From positions 1-64,000 of the forward strand of contig NZ_BSSA01000034.1 in assembly GCF_030268885.1 (NCBI RefSeq): a DNA stretch of 64,000 nucleotides, in the 5' to 3' direction. The notes below the pieces were generated by a model. The model saw only the letters and a program-made list of their open reading frames with translations. It did no database searches and was not told where the DNA came from. The stretch comes from Kitasatospora phosalacinea (GTDB lineage Bacteria; Actinomycetota; Actinomycetes; Streptomycetales; Streptomycetaceae). A program made the position numbers and the translations under genes. Each line of letters opens with the position of its first letter. Within the stretch, counting starts at the first letter, position 1. Below are positions 53,488-61,736 of this stretch, in pieces.

Positions 53488-55185
53488 TCAGGCCAGGCCC
53501 GCGGCGGTGGCGAAGTCCTGCTTGAGGGCGTCCAGCAGGGCCTGGGCACGGAGGCGGGCGGCGGGCAGGTCGGCGGCGGTGGCGACCGGGAGGACGGCCT
53601 CCAGGTAGCACTTGAGCTTGGGCTCGGTGCCGGAGGGGCGGACGACGACCCGGGCGGAGGTGACGGACGGGCCGGTGAGGAGGTAGCGCAGGCCGTCGGT
53701 GGGCGGCAGGTCGGCGCTGCCCGCGGACAGGTCGTCGGCGCGGGTTACGGTGAGGCCGGCCAGTTCGGTCGGGGGCTTGTCGCGGAGGGTGGCCATCGCG
53801 TCCGAGATGACGGAGAGGTCGTCGACGCGGACCGAGAGCTGGTCGGTGGCATGCAGGCCGTGCGCGAGGGCGAGTTCGTCCAGCAGGTCGGTGAGGGTGC
53901 GGCCGTCGCGCTTCAGCCCGGCGGCGAGTTCGGCGATCTGGAGGGCGGCGGTGACGCCGTCCTTGTCGCGCACGCCGTCCGGGTCGACGCAGTAGCCGAG
54001 CGCCTCCTCGTAGCCGTAGCGGATGCCCTCGGTGCGGGAGATCCACTTGAAGCCGGTGAGGGTCTCGGCGTAGCCCAGCCCGGCCGCGGCGGCGATCTTG
54101 CCGAGCAGGGTGGAGGAGACGATGGTGGTGGCGAACACGCCCGGCGCGCCCTTGGCGGCGACGGCCGCGCCCAGCAGGGCGCCGACCTCGTCGCCGCGGA
54201 GCATCCGCCAGTCGCCATCCGGGGTGGGGACGGCGACGGCGCAGCGGTCGGCGTCCGGGTCGTTGGCGATCACCAGGTCGGGGCGGGCCGCGCGGGCGGC
54301 GGCGAAGGCGAGGTCCATCGCGCCGGGCTCCTCCGGGTTGGGGAACGCGACGGTGGGGAAGTCCGGGTCCGGCTCGGCCTGTTCGGCGACCACGGTCGGC
54401 GCGGGGAACCCGGCGGCGGCGAACGCGGCGAGCAGGACGTCGCGGCCGACGCCGTGCAACGGGGTGTAGACGGTGGTGAGTTCGCGCGGGCCGACGGGGT
54501 CCAGCACCGAGACGGCGCGGGCGAGGTAGGCGGCGAGCACGTCCTCGCCGAGCACCTCCCAGCCGCCCTCCGCGCGCGGGACGTCGGCGAGCGCGCCCAG
54601 CGCGTCGATCTCGGCGGCGATGTCCGCGTCCGCGGGCGGGACGATCTGCGAGCCGTCGCCCAGGTACACCTTGTAGCCGTTGTCCTGCGGCGGGTTGTGG
54701 CTGGCGGTGACCACCACCCCGGCCGCCGCCCCCAGGTGCCGGATCGCGAACGCCAGCACGGGGGTCGGCAGCGCCCGCGGCAGCAGCGCGGCCCGCAGCC
54801 CGGCGCCGACCACCACGGCCGCGGTGTCCAGCGCGAAGTCGTACGACTTGTGCCGGGCGTCGTAGCCGATCACCACCAGGTCGCCGAGCCCGGGGTGCTT
54901 GCGGACGTACGCGGCCAGGCCCGCCGCGGCCCGGATCACCACGGCCCGGTTCATCCGCATCGGCCCGGCGCCCAGCTCGCCGCGCAGTCCGGCGGTGCCG
55001 AACTGCAGCCGCCCGGCGAAGCGTTCGGCCAGCCGGGACCAGGCGATCCGCTCCTCCGCCTCGGCCTCCGGCCCCTCGGCGGCCGCCAGCAGCGCGGTCA
55101 GCTCGGCGCGGGTCTCCGGGTCGGGGTCCTCGGCCAGCCAGGTGCGGGCCCGGTCGAGGAGGTCGTTGGTGGGTGCCTGCGGCAT
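53488..55185 (-). CDS. Phosphohexo/phosphopentomutase (PGM/PMM family)
   Basis: A 565-residue alpha-D-phosphohexomutase with phosphoserine S162 in TASHNPP, metal loop D309-P-D-A-D313-R, sugar loop GYEEALGY and phosphate loop RPSGTEPKLK. Long members of this family (PGM2-like) act on deoxyribose- and ribose-1-phosphate. No deoB is nearby and the gene lies beside purine nucleoside phosphorylase, so it is a good candidate for the phosphopentomutase of the pathway. Also plausible is phosphomannomutase. ATG 55185. A 14-bp direct repeat (55204-55217, 55226-55239) lies upstream. Confidence 0.9.
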   Translation of the reverse strand: MPQAPTNDLLDRARTWLAEDPDPETRAELTALLAAAEGPEAEAEERIAWSRLAERFAGRLQFGTAGLRGELGAGPMRMNRAVVIRAAAGLAAYVRKHPGLGDLVVIGYDARHKSYDFALDTAAVVVGAGLRAALLPRALPTPVLAFAIRHLGAAAGVVVTASHNPPQDNGYKVYLGDGSQIVPPADADIAAEIDALGALADVPRAEGGWEVLGEDVLAAYLARAVSVLDPVGPRELTTVYTPLHGVGRDVLLAAFAAAGFPAPTVVAEQAEPDPDFPTVAFPNPEEPGAMDLAFAAARAARPDLVIANDPDADRCAVAVPTPDGDWRMLRGDEVGALLGAAVAAKGAPGVFATTIVSSTLLGKIAAAAGLGYAETLTGFKWISRTEGIRYGYEEALGYCVDPDGVRDKDGVTAALQIAELAAGLKRDGRTLTDLLDELALAHGLHATDQLSVRVDDLSVISDAMATLRDKPPTELAGLTVTRADDLSAGSADLPPTDGLRYLLTGPSVTSARVVVRPSGTEPKLKCYLEAVLPVATAADLPAARLRAQALLDALKQDFATAAGLA

Positions 55186-55294
55186 GCGGCCCGCTCCCTG
55201 GGTGTGTGAGGACGAGGGGTGAGAGGTGTGAGGACGAGGCGTGCGGCACGTGCGGAGGGTGCGACGGGCGGGCGGGCAGCGTGCGGGCGGCGGG

Positions 55295-55329
55295 CGGGTC
55301 GGGAACCGGCCCTCCCGGTTCCCGACCCG
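55295..55329 (-). terminator. Hairpin terminator of the PNP gene
   Basis: Perfect 15-bp arms 55295-55309 and 55315-55329 with loop CCCTC, about 90 bases past the phosphorylase stop. Confidence 0.8.
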
Positions 55330-55417
55330 TCCGGCCGCCCCGCGCTCCTCGTCGCCACGTTCCCGATTCTCCGTCAGCCGCGCGCCGCCGCGGGGGAGTC
55401 CGGCCCCCGCCGGGGTG

Positions 55418-56251
55418 TCAGATCCGTTCCAGGACCTTCGCCAGCAGCGCGCCCATCCGCTCGGCGGACGCCTTGCCGGCCGCCAGCACCTCGGCGTGGT
55501 TGAGGGGCTCGCCGGTGATGCCCGCGGCCAGGTTGGTGACCAGCGAGATGCCGAGCACCTCGGCCCCGGCCTCGCGGGCGGCGATGGCCTCCAGGGTGGT
55601 GGACATGCCGACGAGCTCGCCGCCGATCACCCGGGCCATGTTGACCTCGGCCGGGGTCTCGTAGTGCGGGCCGCGGAACTGCACGTAGACGGCCTCGTCG
55701 AGGGACGGGTCGATCTCGCGGCAGAGGGTGCGCAGGCGCTTGGAGTACAGGTCGGTGAGGTCGACGAAGTTGGCGCCGACGATCGGGGAGTCCGCGGTCA
55801 GGTTGATGTGGTCGCTGATCAGCACCGGCTGGCCGGGGACCCAGCCCTCGCGCAGGCCGCCGCAGCCGTTGGTGAGCACGACCGTCCGGCAGCCCGCCGC
55901 GGCGGCGGTGCGCACGCCGTGCACCACGGTGGCCACGCCGTGGCCCTCGTAGTAGTGGTTGCGGCCGAGGAAGACCAGGGCCCGGCGTTCCTCGCCCGCG
56001 CCGGGGATCCGCACCGAGCGGATGGTGCCGGCGTGGCCGGCCACCGAGGGGGCGGGGAAGCCGGGCAGGTCGGTGACCGGGAACTCGGCCAGCGTCTCGC
56101 CCAGGGCGTCGGCGGCCGGCACCCAGCCGGAGCCCATCACCAGGGCGACGTCGTGGCGCTCGGCGCCGGTGAGTCCGCGCAGCCGGTCGGCAGCGGCCCG
56201 GGCGGCGGCGTAGGGGTCGGCGGAGACGACCGTCTGAGGAGATGCGTTCAC
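55418..56251 (-). CDS. Purine nucleoside phosphorylase
   Basis: Trimeric NP-I family enzyme splitting inosine, guanosine and deoxy forms into base and (deoxy)ribose-1-phosphate. The 277 residues hold MGSGW (phosphate loop), NHYYEGH, VLTNGCGGL, the purine site GPHYETPAE and the GISLVTNLAAG motif with the Asn of the trimeric type. GTG 56251 is seven bases after the TATCCT -10 element (leaderless). Confidence 0.95.
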   Translation of the reverse strand: MNASPQTVVSADPYAAARAAADRLRGLTGAERHDVALVMGSGWVPAADALGETLAEFPVTDLPGFPAPSVAGHAGTIRSVRIPGAGEERRALVFLGRNHYYEGHGVATVVHGVRTAAAAGCRTVVLTNGCGGLREGWVPGQPVLISDHINLTADSPIVGANFVDLTDLYSKRLRTLCREIDPSLDEAVYVQFRGPHYETPAEVNMARVIGGELVGMSTTLEAIAAREAGAEVLGISLVTNLAAGITGEPLNHAEVLAAGKASAERMGALLAKVLERI

Positions 56252-56258
56252 GCGGTCG

Positions 56259-56288
56259 AGGATAGGTCAAATCTGCCTACGCGCGTAG
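56259..56288 (-). promoter_or_regulatory. PNP promoter with perfect nucleoside operator
   Basis: CTACGCGCGTAG (56277-56288) is perfect and overlaps the expected -35 region; -10 TATCCT (complement of 56259-56264) is 12 bases closer to the GTG start at 56251. Confidence 0.75.
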
Positions 56289-56419
56289 ACAGCACGCCCA
56301 GGCCATGCCGGATCGTTACCCGGATTGCGCGGAAGCACGGCATTCGTCCCCGCGGCGGCAAGGGTTCCCGGCGGAACCCACAGCGGCCCGGCGAGGGCGG
56401 CCGTCAACCGGCGCGGCCG

Positions 56420-56857
56420 TCAGCAGGGGCGGCGGCGCAGGTCCAGCACGTAGTCGTCGGGGGCGCCGGCGCTCTCCGCCGCGTCCGCGATCAGGCCCAG
56501 GTAGCGGGCGGCGGGCAGCCCGCCCTCGTAGTCGTTCAGCACGTACGTCCAGACCGCGACCTCGCCGTCCAGGGTCTGCGCGCGCAGCTTCACCTTGCGG
56601 TAGATGCCGAGCTGCACGCCCTCCCAGCGGTCCAGGCCGTCCTCGTCCATCGGGGCGACGTCGTAGAGCGAGACGAAGACCTGCTCCTTCTCGTCCTCCA
56701 CCACGGTGGCCAGCGAGCCCTCCCAGCCGAGCTGCTCGCCGCCGAAGGTCAGCCGCCAGCCGGGCAGCCAGCCGGTGCCGCGCAGCGGGGAGTGCGGGGC
56801 GCGGCGGGACATCTGCCGGGCGTCGAGGTTGGTGGCGTAGGCGGCGTAGAGCGACAT
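56420..56857 (-). CDS. Gamma-glutamylcyclotransferase-like protein
   Basis: A 145-residue protein with the GGCT fold: YAAYATNLDARQM (about 4-16, the YGxN loop), a beta-barrel and the candidate catalytic Glu in LDRWEG. Members release 5-oxoproline from gamma-glutamyl compounds, and many are of unknown substrate. ATG 56857. Confidence 0.8.
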   Translation of the reverse strand: MSLYAAYATNLDARQMSRRAPHSPLRGTGWLPGWRLTFGGEQLGWEGSLATVVEDEKEQVFVSLYDVAPMDEDGLDRWEGVQLGIYRKVKLRAQTLDGEVAVWTYVLNDYEGGLPAARYLGLIADAAESAGAPDDYVLDLRRRPC

Positions 56858-56990
56858 GGCGCCAGCCTACGGGAGCCGGACGGTCCACCGGGCTGCGTGT
56901 CCGGAGCGGGCCTACCGTGGAGGGAGGTCTCACCCCGCGGGCGAACCCGCCGGGTCGGGGGCGGGGTGCGCGCCGGACGGGAGCGTCCTG

Positions 56991-57548
56991 ATGCGACAAC
57001 TACCGGTGGTGGCGGGTGTCCCGGTCGTGGCGGCGGTGCTGCTGGCGACCGCGGTCGGCTGCGGGTCCAACGGCGGCGGCGGCCAGGCGGGGGCCAGTCC
57101 GCCGGGCGCGGTGACCGTCACCGCGACGCCCACCCCGACCGTCACCGTCACGCCGACGCCGACCCCCACGGTCACCGTCACGCCGCAGACGGTCACCGCC
57201 ACGCCGAACCCGACCGTCACGGTCACCACCGCGAAGGGCGGCAACCCGACGCTCACCAGTGCGATCGCCGTGGTGCAGCAGTACTACGAGGACATCAGCA
57301 ACCACGACTACGCGGCGGCCTGGGCGCTGGGCGGCAGGAACATCGGCGGCAGCGACTACAACGGCTGGGTGAAGGGCTACGCCACCACCGCCAGCATCTA
57401 CCTCGGCACCACCAGCACCTTCGGCTCCAACCAGGTGCGCGCGGTGATCTACGCGGTGCAGACCGACGGCAGCACGAAGACCTACGAGGGCACCTACACG
57501 GTGTCCGGCGGGGTGCTGGTGTCGGCCTCGATCCAGCAGACGGGCTAG
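56991..57548 (+). CDS. Putative lipoprotein with Thr-Val-Pro repeats
   Basis: A 185-residue protein with a lipobox TAVGC (Cys about 24), a low-complexity TPTVTVTPTP-like stretch (about 40-80) likely spanning the cell wall, and a C-terminal domain (about 90-185) with VVQQYYEDISNHDYAAAW, the start of a SnoaL/NTF2-like fold. ATG 56991 follows GGGAG. Function unknown. Confidence 0.75.
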   Translation: MRQLPVVAGVPVVAAVLLATAVGCGSNGGGGQAGASPPGAVTVTATPTPTVTVTPTPTPTVTVTPQTVTATPNPTVTVTTAKGGNPTLTSAIAVVQQYYEDISNHDYAAAWALGGRNIGGSDYNGWVKGYATTASIYLGTTSTFGSNQVRAVIYAVQTDGSTKTYEGTYTVSGGVLVSASIQQTG

Positions 57549-57564
57549 CGGCGGGGCCGCAGCG

Positions 57565-57617
57565 GGGCCGGGGTAGGGCCGGGGGAGGGCCGGGGGAGGG
57601 CCGGGGTAGGGCCGGGC
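57565..57617 (+). repeat. G-rich tandem repeat of 11 bp
   Basis: Four and a half units of GGGCCGGGGTA/GGGCCGGGGGA between the lipoprotein gene and the LpdA gene. The G tracts on the plus strand could form a G-quadruplex. Copy number may vary between strains. Confidence 0.75.
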
Positions 57618-57676
57618 GGGGCTACAACAACGGCCCCGGCGTGGAATCGGTTCCGGCGTGCGGGACAATGGAGCAC

Positions 57677-59122
57677 GTGACTCGGATCGTGATCATCGGT
57701 GGCGGACCAGGCGGATACGAGGCGGCCCTCGTGGCCGCCCAGCTCGGCGCGGAGGTGACCGTCGTCGACCGCGACGGTCTGGGCGGATCGGCGGTGCTGA
57801 CGGACTGCGTGCCGTCCAAGACGCTGATCGCCACCGCCGAGGTGATGACCAGCTTCGACAGCTCCTACGAGGAACTCGGCATCCTGGTCGCGGACGGCAC
57901 GCCGGACCCGGCCGACCCGGCCCGGGTGGTCGGCGTCGACCTCGGCAAGGTCAACCGGCGCGTGAAGCGCCTGGCGATCGCGCAGTCCCACGACATCACC
58001 CAGGCGGTCACCCGCGCCGGGGTCACCGTGCTGCGCGGCCGCGGCCGGCTCGGCGGCGGCGGCCAGGCGATCGACGGCTCCCGCGAGGTGCTGGTCGACC
58101 TCGCCGACGGCGGCACCGAGTCGGTGCGCGCCGACGCGGTGCTGATCGCCACCGGCGTCCGCCCGCGCGAGCTGCCCGACGCCCAGCCGGACGGCGAGCG
58201 GATCCTCGCCTGGACGCAGGTGTACGACCTGGAGGAGCTGCCGCGCGAGCTGATCGTGGTCGGCTCCGGCGTCACCGGCGCCGAGTTCGCCGGCGCCTAC
58301 CAGGCGCTCGGCTCGAACGTCACGCTGGTCTCCTCGCGCGACCGGGTGCTCCCGGGCGAGGACCCGGACGCCGCCGAGGTGCTGGAGGACGTGTTCCGCC
58401 GCCGCGGCATGAACGTGATGAGCCGCTCCCGGGCCGAGAGCGCCAAGCGGATCGGCGACCGGGTGGAGGTGACCCTGGCCGACGGCAAGGTGATCACCGG
58501 CACGCACTGCCTGATGGCGGTCGGCTCCATCCCCAACACCGCGGACCTGGGCCTGGAGGAGGCCGGGGTCGCGGTCAACGACTGGGGCCAGATCAAGGTC
58601 GACCGGGTCTCCCGCACCTCCGCCCCCGGCGTGTACGCGGCGGGCGACTGCACCGGCGTCTTCATGCTGGCCTCGGTGGCCGCCATGCAGGGCCGGATCG
58701 CGATGTACCACGCGCTCGGCGACGCGGTGCAGCCGCTGAACCTGAAGACCGTGGCGTCCAACGTGTTCACCGACCCGGAGATCGCCACCGTCGGCTACAC
58801 CCACGCCGACGTGTCCTGCGGGAAGATGGACGCCGTCGAGGTCAAGCTCCCGCTGCGCGGCAACCCGCGGGCCAAGATGCAGGGCATCCGGGACGGCTTC
58901 GTGAAGCTGTTCGCCCGCCCCGGCACCGGCATCGTGGTCGGCGGCGTGGTGGTCGCCCCGCGCGCCTCCGAGCTGATCCACTCCATCTCGCTGGCGGTGG
59001 ACAACAACCTGACGGTGGAACAGGTCGCGAGCGCCTTCACGGTCTACCCGTCGCTGTCCGGCTCGACCGCCGAGGCGGCCCGCCAGTTGCACATCCGCAA
59101 GCGCGAGGGCGCGGGCTCCTAG
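57677..59122 (+). CDS. lpdA: NAD(P)H-quinone reductase of the LpdA type
   Basis: A flavoprotein disulfide reductase fold protein, 481 residues: FAD motif GGGPGGYEAA (8-17), nucleotide motif VGSGVTGAEFAG, AGDCTG, and a C-terminal interface domain with HSISLAV. Of the paired redox cysteines only C44 (DCVPSK) remains; the first is replaced by Ala39. M. tuberculosis Rv3303c (LpdA) also lacks one cysteine and is a quinone reductase, so lipoamide dehydrogenase activity is unlikely. GTG 57677 is seven bases after GACAAT (leaderless); ATG 57668 is the alternative. Confidence 0.9.
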   Translation: MTRIVIIGGGPGGYEAALVAAQLGAEVTVVDRDGLGGSAVLTDCVPSKTLIATAEVMTSFDSSYEELGILVADGTPDPADPARVVGVDLGKVNRRVKRLAIAQSHDITQAVTRAGVTVLRGRGRLGGGGQAIDGSREVLVDLADGGTESVRADAVLIATGVRPRELPDAQPDGERILAWTQVYDLEELPRELIVVGSGVTGAEFAGAYQALGSNVTLVSSRDRVLPGEDPDAAEVLEDVFRRRGMNVMSRSRAESAKRIGDRVEVTLADGKVITGTHCLMAVGSIPNTADLGLEEAGVAVNDWGQIKVDRVSRTSAPGVYAAGDCTGVFMLASVAAMQGRIAMYHALGDAVQPLNLKTVASNVFTDPEIATVGYTHADVSCGKMDAVEVKLPLRGNPRAKMQGIRDGFVKLFARPGTGIVVGGVVVAPRASELIHSISLAVDNNLTVEQVASAFTVYPSLSGSTAEAARQLHIRKREGAGS

Positions 59123-59284
59123 GGGCGCGCGGGACGTACGGGAACGAGCCGGGCGCGCACTGCCCGGCTCACCCGGTCGGAGGGGCGCGCATTGTACGGT
59201 CGTGCGCCGTTCCGAGGTGAGCAAATCCCGTTACCAGGTGCAAACGCCTGAAAGCAGACGGTCACTCGGGTTACCGTCGGTCCT

Positions 59285-60220
59285 GTGTTTGCAGCAGAAC
59301 GTCGCCAGTTGATCCTAGAGATGGTGCGCGCCAACGGAGCCGTGTCGCTCCGTGAACTGGCCCGCGTCGTCCAGACCTCCGAAGTCACCGTCCGTCGGGA
59401 CGTCCGGGCGCTGGAGTCCGAAGGGCTGCTCGACCGCCGCCACGGCGGAGCGGTGCTGCCCGGCGGGTTCAGCCGTGACCCGGGCTACCCGCAGAAGACC
59501 CACCTCGCCACCGCCGAGAAGAGCGCCATCGCCGACCTCGCCGCGGACCTGGTCGAGGAGGGCGACGCCATCGTGGTCGGCGCCGGCACCACCACCCAGG
59601 AGCTGGCCCGCCGGCTCGCCCGGGTGCCGGGGCTGACGGTGGTCACCAACTCGCTGCTGGTCGCCCAGGCGCTGGCGCACGCCAACCGGGTCGAGGTGGT
59701 GATGACCGGCGGCACCCTGCGCGGCTCCAACTACGCCCTGGTGGGCAGCGGCGCCGAGCAGTCGCTGGCCGGGCTGCGGGTCACCAAGGCGTTCATCTCC
59801 GGCAGCGGCCTGACCGCCGAACGCGGCCTGTCCACCGCCAACATGCTCTCCGCCTCGGTCGACCGGGCGCTGGTGCAGGCCGCCAACGAGGTGATCGTGC
59901 TGGCCGACCACACCAAGCTCGGTGCGGACAGCATGTTCCAGACCGTCGCCACCGAGGCGATCACCCGGCTGGTCACCGACGAGCGCACCATGCTGGACGA
60001 CCTCACCTCCCGCGAACAGCACGCGCTCGCCGACTGCGGGGTGCAGGTCTCGGTGGCCTCGCTCGGCCTGACCGCCGAGCCCGGGGCTCACCCGCAGGCC
60101 GCCCGCCGCCCGTCCGGGCCGCCCGGCCTGGCCCCCGGCAGCCCGCTGCCCGGCCAGCGCCGCCCCGCCCCGCCCGGCGCTCTGCCGCCCGCCGCCCGGC
60201 TCGCCGAGCGGATCCGCTGA
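59285..60220 (+). CDS. DeoR-family regulator
   Basis: A 311-residue regulator: DeoR HTH (LRELARVVQTSEVTVRRDVRALE, about 22-44), then the DeoRC sugar-phosphate-binding domain (about 75-235) with GAGTTTQEL and GSGLTAERGL. A Pro/Ala/Arg-rich tail (about 260-311) is added. GTG 59285 is seven bases after TACCGT: leaderless. Its proximity to the nucleoside genes makes it a candidate repressor of the CTACGCGCGTAG sites, but its own promoter lacks that palindrome. Confidence 0.9.
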   Translation: MFAAERRQLILEMVRANGAVSLRELARVVQTSEVTVRRDVRALESEGLLDRRHGGAVLPGGFSRDPGYPQKTHLATAEKSAIADLAADLVEEGDAIVVGAGTTTQELARRLARVPGLTVVTNSLLVAQALAHANRVEVVMTGGTLRGSNYALVGSGAEQSLAGLRVTKAFISGSGLTAERGLSTANMLSASVDRALVQAANEVIVLADHTKLGADSMFQTVATEAITRLVTDERTMLDDLTSREQHALADCGVQVSVASLGLTAEPGAHPQAARRPSGPPGLAPGSPLPGQRRPAPPGALPPAARLAERIR

Positions 60221-60325
60221 CGGCGCTCCGGCCGACCGCCCCCGGGGCGCCCCGCTGACCGGTTCCGGCCCGCCCGGTGCCGACCCCTGGCCGCCCCGAC
60301 CGACCCGCTTGTAGCGTCTGCCCCC

Positions 60326-61678
60326 ATGGACGCAGCGAGCGAAACACTCGACCGCACGACCGAACTGACGGTGCGTCAGGCCCGCGGCGGCCGCGGCCCC
60401 GCGACCTGGGGGCAGCGCGCCATCCACTCCGCCCTGCTCCGGCTCGGCAGCGACGCGCCCCGCTACAACCTGCGGCTGGCCGCCCCCGTCGCCCCCGGCC
60501 TGGCTCCGGACGCGGTGCTCCGCGCCTACACCGAACTGCTGCACCTGCACGACGCGTTGCGCACCCGGCTGCTCACGGAGGACGGCGACCTGGTGCAGGT
60601 CGTCGACGCCGACGGCGTCCTCCCGGTGGCGCTGCTGCACCGGGACACGCCCGAACTGGCCGCCGCGGCCGCCGCGGAGCTGGTCGCCGAGTACGCCGCC
60701 GAGCCCTTCGACCCGGCCCGCGAGTGGCCGGTGCGACTGGCCCTGGTGCTGGTCGACGGCCTGGTCCGGCAGGCCGTGATCGTGCTCTCGCACACCGCCG
60801 CGGACGGCTGGGGGATGCGCCGGATGGTCCGCGACCTGATGCTGCTCTCCGCCGGGCGCACCGCCGAAGAGCTGCGCGCCGAACGGGAGTTCGCCCAGCC
60901 GCTGGAGGAGGCCGCCGAGCAGTGCTCGCCGCGCGGCCGCCGCCGGGACGCCGCCGCCCGGCGGCACTGGCGGGAGAAGCTGGCGCTCGGCCCGCGCGCC
61001 CTGCTGCCCCGCCCGGCCGCCGAGCCCGACCCGGAGCGGCCCTTCCCGTACGCGGTGCTGCGCTCCCCGGCGCTGGCCGCCGCGCTGCCGGTGGCCGCCG
61101 CCCGGCTGCGCAGCAGCGACGCCACGGTGCTGCTGGCTGCCGCCGCCACCGAGTTGGCGCGGCTCGGCGGACAGCGCGGCTTCCTGTGCCAGGTGGTGGT
61201 CGGCAACCGGTTCACCGAGCAGTCCGCCGAGGCCGTCACCACGCTGGCCCAGGAGGGGCTGTTCCACCTCCCGGAGATCGCCGAGGACTTCGCCGAGACC
61301 GTCCGCCGCGCCCAGGGCCCGGCGCTCACCGCCTACCGCCACTCCGGTTACGACAAGCCGCAGTTGGACGCCGATCTGGAGCAACTGCGCTCCTCGGGCG
61401 TCGAGTTGGCCGACCACTCGGTGTTCTGGAACGACACCCGGGATCCGCTGGCCGCGCTGATGTCCGACGGATCGGAGCAACCGGGCTCGGCGGAGCGGGA
61501 GTTGAGCTTCCCCGGCGCGTTCCCGGCCCGCCCGGGGGTGTCCGTCGCGGTGGACGTGGTGGTGGTGCCCGGCGCGGTGGAGCTGCGGATGGTGGTGGAC
61601 GGCGCGCTGCTGGGCCGGGAGCAGATGGTGCAGTTCCTGTGCGGCGTCGAGGAGTTGGTGCTGGGCGCGGCCGGATGA
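60326..61678 (+). CDS. Stand-alone condensation-domain protein
   Basis: The 450 residues match the condensation (C) domain fold of NRPS/acyltransferases. The catalytic motif reads SHTAADGWG: the second His of HHxxxDG is H156, and D160 and G161 are present, the first His being Ser. Other family blocks include LHDALRTRL near residue 76 and LCQVVVGNRFTE. No adenylation or carrier-protein genes are close, so it may act on a free amine or on a carrier encoded elsewhere. ATG 60326 is eight bases after TAGCGT. Confidence 0.8.
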   Translation: MDAASETLDRTTELTVRQARGGRGPATWGQRAIHSALLRLGSDAPRYNLRLAAPVAPGLAPDAVLRAYTELLHLHDALRTRLLTEDGDLVQVVDADGVLPVALLHRDTPELAAAAAAELVAEYAAEPFDPAREWPVRLALVLVDGLVRQAVIVLSHTAADGWGMRRMVRDLMLLSAGRTAEELRAEREFAQPLEEAAEQCSPRGRRRDAAARRHWREKLALGPRALLPRPAAEPDPERPFPYAVLRSPALAAALPVAAARLRSSDATVLLAAAATELARLGGQRGFLCQVVVGNRFTEQSAEAVTTLAQEGLFHLPEIAEDFAETVRRAQGPALTAYRHSGYDKPQLDADLEQLRSSGVELADHSVFWNDTRDPLAALMSDGSEQPGSAERELSFPGAFPARPGVSVAVDVVVVPGAVELRMVVDGALLGREQMVQFLCGVEELVLGAAG

Positions 61679-61679
61679 C

Positions 61680-61721
61680 CGGAAGGGCGGCGGGAGTCCG
61701 TGGACTCCCGCCGCCCTTCCG
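61680..61721. terminator. Bidirectional terminator between the condensation gene and accA2
   Basis: Perfect 20-bp arms 61680-61699 and 61702-61721 (loop GT) between convergent genes. Confidence 0.9.
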
Positions 61722-61736
61722 TCACGCGTCCCGTGC

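Noticed and set aside
55241..57676. Very long plus-strand frame upstream of lpdA
   Set aside because: It passes antisense through PNP and the cyclotransferase gene with Arg/Gly/Ala-rich nonsense sequence. Only the part from GTG 57677 shows a protein family.
57677..59122. Dihydrolipoamide dehydrogenase of a 2-oxo acid dehydrogenase complex
   Set aside because: One of the two redox-active cysteines is missing and no E1/E2 genes are nearby.
60326..61678. NRPS biosynthetic cluster
   Set aside because: Only one condensation-domain protein is present. No adenylation, carrier or thioesterase genes lie nearby, so a cluster is not supported.
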